This document shows, one piece after another, positions 27,783 to 32,252 of a stretch of DNA of 32,252 nt. The notes beneath the pieces are model-generated. The model was not told the DNA's origin and did not search any database. It saw only the letters and a program-made list of their open reading frames with translations. The translations under genes were made by a program, and so were the position numbers. Every line of letters begins with the position of its first letter. Within the stretch, counting starts at the first letter, position 1. The stretch lies in assembly GCA_019459705.1 (NCBI GenBank), contig JAIBFE010000306.1, positions 1 through 32,252 of the forward strand. The letters run 5' to 3'. The DNA comes from Thiobacillus sp. (lineage in GTDB: Bacteria; Pseudomonadota; Gammaproteobacteria; Burkholderiales; Thiobacillaceae).

Positions 27783-27947
27783 TCCGCCCGTTCCTGCAGA
27801 CATTCCCCCAGAACGCTTGTTTTCACATGCACCCGGACGCACCCGGGTACCCACATGAAAACGGTGTAATTGCTTTGCGGCGACCCGTGCCAAGCCTGCG
27901 TCCGAGTACGCGACACAACCCGCTACGGGCCGGCAGGGCGGTCGCGT

Positions 27948-28472
27948 TCACGCCATGTTGGTGTCCTTGCTGTCGCCGACTGATGCCTGGATGACTTCGC
28001 GTGCGACCGCCGTCTCCTGCTCCGTCCGGGTCTCTGCCACCAGCACGACCTGACCGCTGGCGATCGCATCGCCGATCAGGTCAGACAACCAGCCGTCCTT
28101 GTCTCCGGCCCCCGGCGTGGCACCGGCTGCTGCGCCGATCAGGCCACCGATGCTGGCGCCCCAGCCCAGCAACATCAGGGGGGCGACCAAGGGGCTGGCG
28201 ACGAACAGACTCACGCTCGCCGCCGCCAGCGCCACGCTACCTAGCGCGCCGACACCGGTGCCCACTGCGGTTCCAATGGTGGCGTCTACGAGCACGTCCT
28301 TCAACACAGCATTGCTGCTCTCTTTAGGCGCGGTGTCCGACGCAGCCGGGTCGGTTGCGAAGATACGCAGCCGTTCGTGCGGCAAGCCCCGCTCGACAAG
28401 TCTGGAAAACACACTTTCGGCTTCTTCGCGATGGGCAAAAAAGCCCGACACATGGTGACGGTATTCGTCCAT
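27948..28472 (-). CDS. Glycine-zipper membrane stress protein
   Basis: HHVSGFFAHREEAESVFSRLVERGLPHERLRIFA... followed by Gly/Ala-rich TM (GTAVGTGVGALGSVALAAASVSLF...GWGASIGGLIGAAAGA). Confidence 0.75.
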   Translation of the reverse strand: MDEYRHHVSGFFAHREEAESVFSRLVERGLPHERLRIFATDPAASDTAPKESSNAVLKDVLVDATIGTAVGTGVGALGSVALAAASVSLFVASPLVAPLMLLGWGASIGGLIGAAAGATPGAGDKDGWLSDLIGDAIASGQVVLVAETRTEQETAVAREVIQASVGDSKDTNMA

Positions 28473-28518
28473 GATTTTTCTCCTGGAACGTAATCCGTGC
28501 GAAACGGATAGTGCCCCA

Positions 28519-28561
28519 AGCCTACCCGGTGGTTCCCGGAGCGTCTGTGCGCTGTCGTACG
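28519..28561 (-). promoter_or_regulatory. Bipartite promoter element for the glycine-zipper gene
   Basis: Minus: CGTACGACAGCGCACA-GACGCT..(21 nt)-TAGGCT. Confidence 0.6.
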
Positions 28562-28580
28562 GTTGTGGGGCGTGATGAAC

Positions 28581-29651
28581 TTACTTTGGCCGCGGACGCG
28601 ACAGACTCGGCTGCACCGCCTGAAGCCGGCCGGAGCGCAGCTCGACCACGGCCTTCGCCACTGCGCGTGCCACATTGCGCGCTTCTTCCTGCACGGGCTC
28701 GTCCCGGTCCAGCGCATCGTGGCTGGTTGCATACGGTTCGTAGTAGCCGATGTAGCGGTCCAATCGCGCCTGCGCACCGGCGTCGATGAAACCCATCCAG
28801 TCGAGCCAGTCCGACAGGGCGCGGCGCGAGCCTTCGATCCCGGCCACGTCACCGTGGACGATCAGCCCGTAAGCACGCCCTGCCAGGTGCTGGGGGTAGT
28901 CCCAGCCGGCCATCTCGAGTGCTTTTGCCTTGCCGGGATTCTTGCCCGAGGTCGCGGTGGGATCGGGGTTGCCACCGTCGGCACACACCAGGCGGTCGAT
29001 CATCAGCTTTAACGGGCTGGGGCTCTGGTACCAATACACGGGCGAGACGATGATCACCGCATGGGCGGCGGTCCAGCGCTCGTAGATTTCGGCCATCCAG
29101 TCATTGGTCTGGTCGAGCGCGTGGTTGGGGTAGCAGCTGCACGGCCAGTTGCACAGCGGCATCGCGGTGGACGCACAGCCCTTGCAGGGATGGATCTTGC
29201 GGCCGTATTCGGAGGAGAGCAGGCTCAAGTCGAGCACATCGGCCAGGATGTCGGCCTGCTCCAGGGTCTCGCGCGCGATCCCCAGCAGACGGAATGTCTT
29301 GGACATCTCGCCCGGGCAGGTGCCATCGTTGCGCGCGGAGCCGCAGACCAGCAACACCCGGGACGGGCTCGTCGCGTCAGCCCAGCGCAGTTGCGCCGCG
29401 TCGATGCGCTGTTTTGTGTCGGCCCACTCGCTTGACAAGTCGTAGTCTGGATCGGCATAGCCCGGGCCCGCCTTCTGCGTGAAGGGGGATTTGCGGTACT
29501 CGCTGTGGGCCTGCCAGGCGATCTCTTCAAGGCGGGCAATGGACGCGTCTTCGGCACGGAATGCCGGATCGATGAAGGTAGCCCGAAACCGGGTACTGAA
29601 CTCGGCACGTGTAAGGGGGGCCGGTGCCTGGCCTTTGCGGATTTCAATCAT
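28581..29651 (-). CDS. Flavodoxin-family NAD(P)H-dependent oxidoreductase with Cys-rich insert
   Basis: RVLLVCGSARNDGTCPGEMSKTFRLL...IHPCKGCASTAMPLCNWPCSCYPN...AVIIVSPVYWYQSPSPLKLMIDRLVC. Confidence 0.85.
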   Translation of the reverse strand: MIEIRKGQAPAPLTRAEFSTRFRATFIDPAFRAEDASIARLEEIAWQAHSEYRKSPFTQKAGPGYADPDYDLSSEWADTKQRIDAAQLRWADATSPSRVLLVCGSARNDGTCPGEMSKTFRLLGIARETLEQADILADVLDLSLLSSEYGRKIHPCKGCASTAMPLCNWPCSCYPNHALDQTNDWMAEIYERWTAAHAVIIVSPVYWYQSPSPLKLMIDRLVCADGGNPDPTATSGKNPGKAKALEMAGWDYPQHLAGRAYGLIVHGDVAGIEGSRRALSDWLDWMGFIDAGAQARLDRYIGYYEPYATSHDALDRDEPVQEEARNVARAVAKAVVELRSGRLQAVQPSLSRPRPK

Positions 29652-29735
29652 GGTGGCCTCCTTTTTTCGCCAGGCTGACAAGAAAGTGGCAGGTGGGCAT
29701 AACGGTTTTCATGAGGAGGCTCTCCTTGTGAAGCG

Positions 29736-29778
29736 ACGTTGAGGGATTGGCGAGCGGTCGTCTGTATGGTGCCGAACG
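29736..29778 (-). promoter_or_regulatory. Bipartite promoter element (weaker) for the flavodoxin-family oxidoreductase
   Basis: Minus: CGTTCGGCACCATACA-GACGAC..(21 nt)-CAACGT. Confidence 0.4.
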
Positions 29779-29796
29779 AAATAGAGTGGAAAGGAC

Positions 29797-31143
29797 CTAG
29801 GCCGGTGGCAGATGCCTGCGATAACGCTTGAAACGGCCCATCAGCGGCTTGACGCTGGTGCCGTGGACCAGAATCGAAAGCGTGACCGCAATCAGCGTCA
29901 ACTGGATCAGATCCAGGGCCAGGTCTTCGGGGAGACCATGCTGGATGGCGTACATCAGGTAGTACAGCGAACCGATGCCGCGCACCCCGAACCAGCCGAC
30001 CATGCCGCGTATCGGCCACGACGTGCGCGTGCCCAACAGGCCGACGAGGACGCTGACCGGGCGCGCCACCACGAACAGGAACAGTGCAAGTCCCACCGCC
30101 CGCCAACTCCATGAATCGAGAAACAGCGTGCCGCCGATCAGCAGGATGAGCATCAATTCAGAGAGCCTTTCCAGATGTTCCTTGAACACCAGCGATCCCT
30201 CGCTGACGGTCGGGGCGGGCGCGTCCTCCGGGCATGCGTTTTTCGCTTCCGGTTCGATGCGGTCGGTTTGTGGCGGATCCAGGTTTTCCTGATCGGCGCT
30301 GTTCCTATCGGTGCCGGCGAGTTTAAGTTCAGTCTGGCGCAACGCGACGGCAGCGAAAAATACCGCCAGAAATCCCCACGCATCGACCAACACGCTCACG
30401 CCGTACGCTACGCCGATCAGGCCGAGTCCGAGGAAGTCGTCCATCAGCTTGTGCCTGGGTGGAGTGCCGCGCAGCTTGTGCGCTACATAGGCCAGTGCGC
30501 CGCCGGACAGGACCCCGATGGCGATTGCCGCCGCCGTGGCCCACAGCACATCGAACAGCGCCCAGCGCAGGCCGAATTCGCCGAGCTCGTGCAGCCCCAG
30601 CAATCCCATCCCCAGCATCACAAACGGAAAAGCACTGCCGTCGTTCATGCCCGCCTCGCAGGTCAGGGTGAAGCGAAGCTGGTCGCGGTCACCGGGATGA
30701 CGGGTCTGGACATCGGTCGCCAGCACCGGATCGGTGGGTGCCAGGATAGCGCCCAGCAAGACGCCCGCACCCAGCGGCAGGCCGAGCAGGGTGTAGGCAA
30801 AGGCGGCGACCAGCCCGACGCTGACTGCCAAGGAGACCGATGCCAGCAGAATCGGGTTACGCCAGCGTGAGAAGCTGAACGGCACGGGCATTTTGACGCC
30901 GGCGGAAAACAGCGAAATCAGCACCACCACTTCAGTCAGCACTTCCAGCAACGCCGATTCCTGGAGCGGATTGAAGTGAAACAGATTGAGCACCGTCGGC
31001 CCGACCAGCAGCCCCACGGCCAGATAGACAATGGCCGGAGTGACCGGCAGGCGCTTGAGCAACGGGGCCGTCAGGCCCCTGGCGAGTAGCAGGCCGCCCA
31101 CCAGCAAAAACCATTGTGCGTTAGTCATGATGTGTTCGGTCAT
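29797..31143 (-). CDS. Cation:proton antiporter (CPA family, Na+/H+ exchanger domain)
   Basis: About 12 TM segments; TPAIVYLAVGLLVGPTVLNLF...LGAILAPTDPVLATDVQ...ACEAGMNDGSAFPFV-like core; FGVRGIGSLYYLMYA. Confidence 0.92.
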   Translation of the reverse strand: MTEHIMTNAQWFLLVGGLLLARGLTAPLLKRLPVTPAIVYLAVGLLVGPTVLNLFHFNPLQESALLEVLTEVVVLISLFSAGVKMPVPFSFSRWRNPILLASVSLAVSVGLVAAFAYTLLGLPLGAGVLLGAILAPTDPVLATDVQTRHPGDRDQLRFTLTCEAGMNDGSAFPFVMLGMGLLGLHELGEFGLRWALFDVLWATAAAIAIGVLSGGALAYVAHKLRGTPPRHKLMDDFLGLGLIGVAYGVSVLVDAWGFLAVFFAAVALRQTELKLAGTDRNSADQENLDPPQTDRIEPEAKNACPEDAPAPTVSEGSLVFKEHLERLSELMLILLIGGTLFLDSWSWRAVGLALFLFVVARPVSVLVGLLGTRTSWPIRGMVGWFGVRGIGSLYYLMYAIQHGLPEDLALDLIQLTLIAVTLSILVHGTSVKPLMGRFKRYRRHLPPA

Positions 31144-31313
31144 TGAAATTCCGGTTTGGCGTAGCTGTGTTCACAGTTTTCTAGGGTAGTTGATTCGTCA
31201 GGCATGGTGCGACTCAACTAGGCATCGCACACCCAGGTGGCAGCTTGGAATACTCGATAGATGTGGTTGGACAGGGATCGATGGGTTCAGTAACTGGTTT
31301 CGAAATTTCGTGA

Positions 31314-31356
31314 TGTTTGCCACCGTACAGACCGGCTTGCTTTGCCCATCTAAGGT
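31314..31356 (+). promoter_or_regulatory. Bipartite promoter element upstream of catalase
   Basis: TGTTTGCCACCGTACA-GACCGG..(21 nt)-TAAGGT. Confidence 0.5.
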
Positions 31357-31520
31357 GCGGCGGTGACATGCGTATTCATTGCAGACCTGCCAGCAGCGGG
31401 ACAAATCCACGTTGATTGACCCGGCGCATCTTGTCAAAAAATGTGTACTACCTATAACACCGAGTCACCAGCCCATTCTGACAGCCAGCAAATCGGCGTG
31501 ACTCATCCAGGAGATCGATC

Positions 31521-32252
31521 ATGAGCAAAGTAAAGACAACGGGTAATTCTGGAAAACGCAAACCGGAAAAAGGCTCCACTCCGGACAAAGGCACACACCG
31601 GGCAGCCGGTGGCGAGCTGCACCAGGTCGCGGGGGGCGGGCACCCGGCGCTCACCACCAACCAGGGCCTCGCACTTTCCGATAATCAGAACTCGCTCAGG
31701 GCCAATCCGCGCGGCCCCACGCTGCTGGAGGATTTCATCCTTCGCGAAAAAATCACCCATTTCGATCACGAACGGATTCCCGAGCGTATCGTTCACGCGC
31801 GAGCAACGGGCGTGCATGGATTCTTCGAGCTGACCGCCTCGCTGAAGCAATACACCACCGCCAGAATCCTCACCGAGGTCGGTGAGAAAACGCCCGTGTT
31901 TACGCGCATATCGACTGTCGCAGGCGGTGCCGGTTCGGTCGACACCCCGCGCGATGTGCGCGGATTTGCCGTCAAGTTTTACACCAAGGAAGGCAACTGG
32001 GATCTGGTCGGCAATAACGTCCCGGTTTTCTTCATCCAGGACGCGATCAAATTCCCCGACCTCATCCATGCCGTCAAGATGGAGCCCGACCGCGGCTTTC
32101 CGCAATCGGCGACCGCGGACGACACCTTCTGGGATTTCATTTCGCTCACGCCGGAATCCATGCACATGGTGATGTGGATCATGTCGGATCGCACCCTGCC
32201 GCGTTCATTGCGCATGATCGAAGGCTTTGGTGTGCATAGTTTCCGCCTGATC
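31521..32252 (+). CDS. katE: Catalase (large-subunit HPII/KatE-like), N-terminal part; runs off the right edge
   Basis: [41 protein letters not shown]...[60 protein letters not shown]; long N-terminal extension. Absent from the ORF track because it is open at the edge. Confidence 0.93.
   Translation, partial: MSKVKTTGNSGKRKPEKGSTPDKGTHRAAGGELHQVAGGGHPALTTNQGLALSDNQNSLRANPRGPTLLEDFILREKITHFDHERIPERIVHARATGVHGFFELTASLKQYTTARILTEVGEKTPVFTRISTVAGGAGSVDTPRDVRGFAVKFYTKEGNWDLVGNNVPVFFIQDAIKFPDLIHAVKMEPDRGFPQSATADDTFWDFISLTPESMHMVMWIMSDRTLPRSLRMIEGFGVHSFRLI

Noticed and set aside
31220-31250. TGTGCGATGC half-site (minus strand) upstream of the antiporter
   Set aside because: Only the left arm matches; the right arm (CTAGTT) and -10 do not fit.
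1-32252. CRISPR arrays, tRNA/rRNA genes, transposases or prophage modules
   Set aside because: No regularly spaced repeats, cloverleaf or rRNA signatures, transposase or phage structural proteins recognised. The YqjE-like 'phage holin' name is a family label only.

Overview
GC-rich, betaproteobacterial-looking chromosomal window, inferred from protein family resemblance only. It opens with a truncated metH (minus strand), then an EPS/PEP-CTERM block: a PrsT-like TPR protein and a PEP-CTERM surface protein behind a good sigma-54 -24/-12 match. Rhodanese and a phospholipase-D-type cardiolipin synthase follow. The rest (about 7.4-32 kb) is a dense stress/envelope island: two CsbD proteins, two BON lipoproteins, two Crp/Fnr regulators, DUF883/YqjE/YqjK-type genes, HlyIII, DUF4398/OmpA lipoproteins, a REC-PAS-GGDEF-EAL protein, a collagen-like lipoprotein, DUF3309, PssA, DUF1840, a HiPIP, two flavin/NAD(P)H reductases, a CHRD protein, a sorbosone-dehydrogenase-like protein, a bacterial alternative oxidase, a glycine-zipper protein, a cation:proton antiporter and a truncated large catalase. 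Main discovery candidate: a recurring bipartite promoter element, [T/C]GTRCG-N4-CGYACA-GAC-N18-YANNNT. It is a 16-bp CRP-geometry palindrome exactly 21 bp upstream of a -10-like hexamer, which places its centre at about -41.5. It occurs in front of at least 11 genes or operons here, including one of the Crp/Fnr genes, and suggests an undescribed class II regulon. Other notable signals: a HiPIP gene whose promoter, leader and first codons are homologous to those of the neighbouring csbD, a conserved hairpin in the csbD-type leaders, a decayed antiporter 3'-end fragment, and an 11-bp triple tandem repeat upstream of the DUF4398/OmpA genes. All calls were made by eye; no database or motif software was run.
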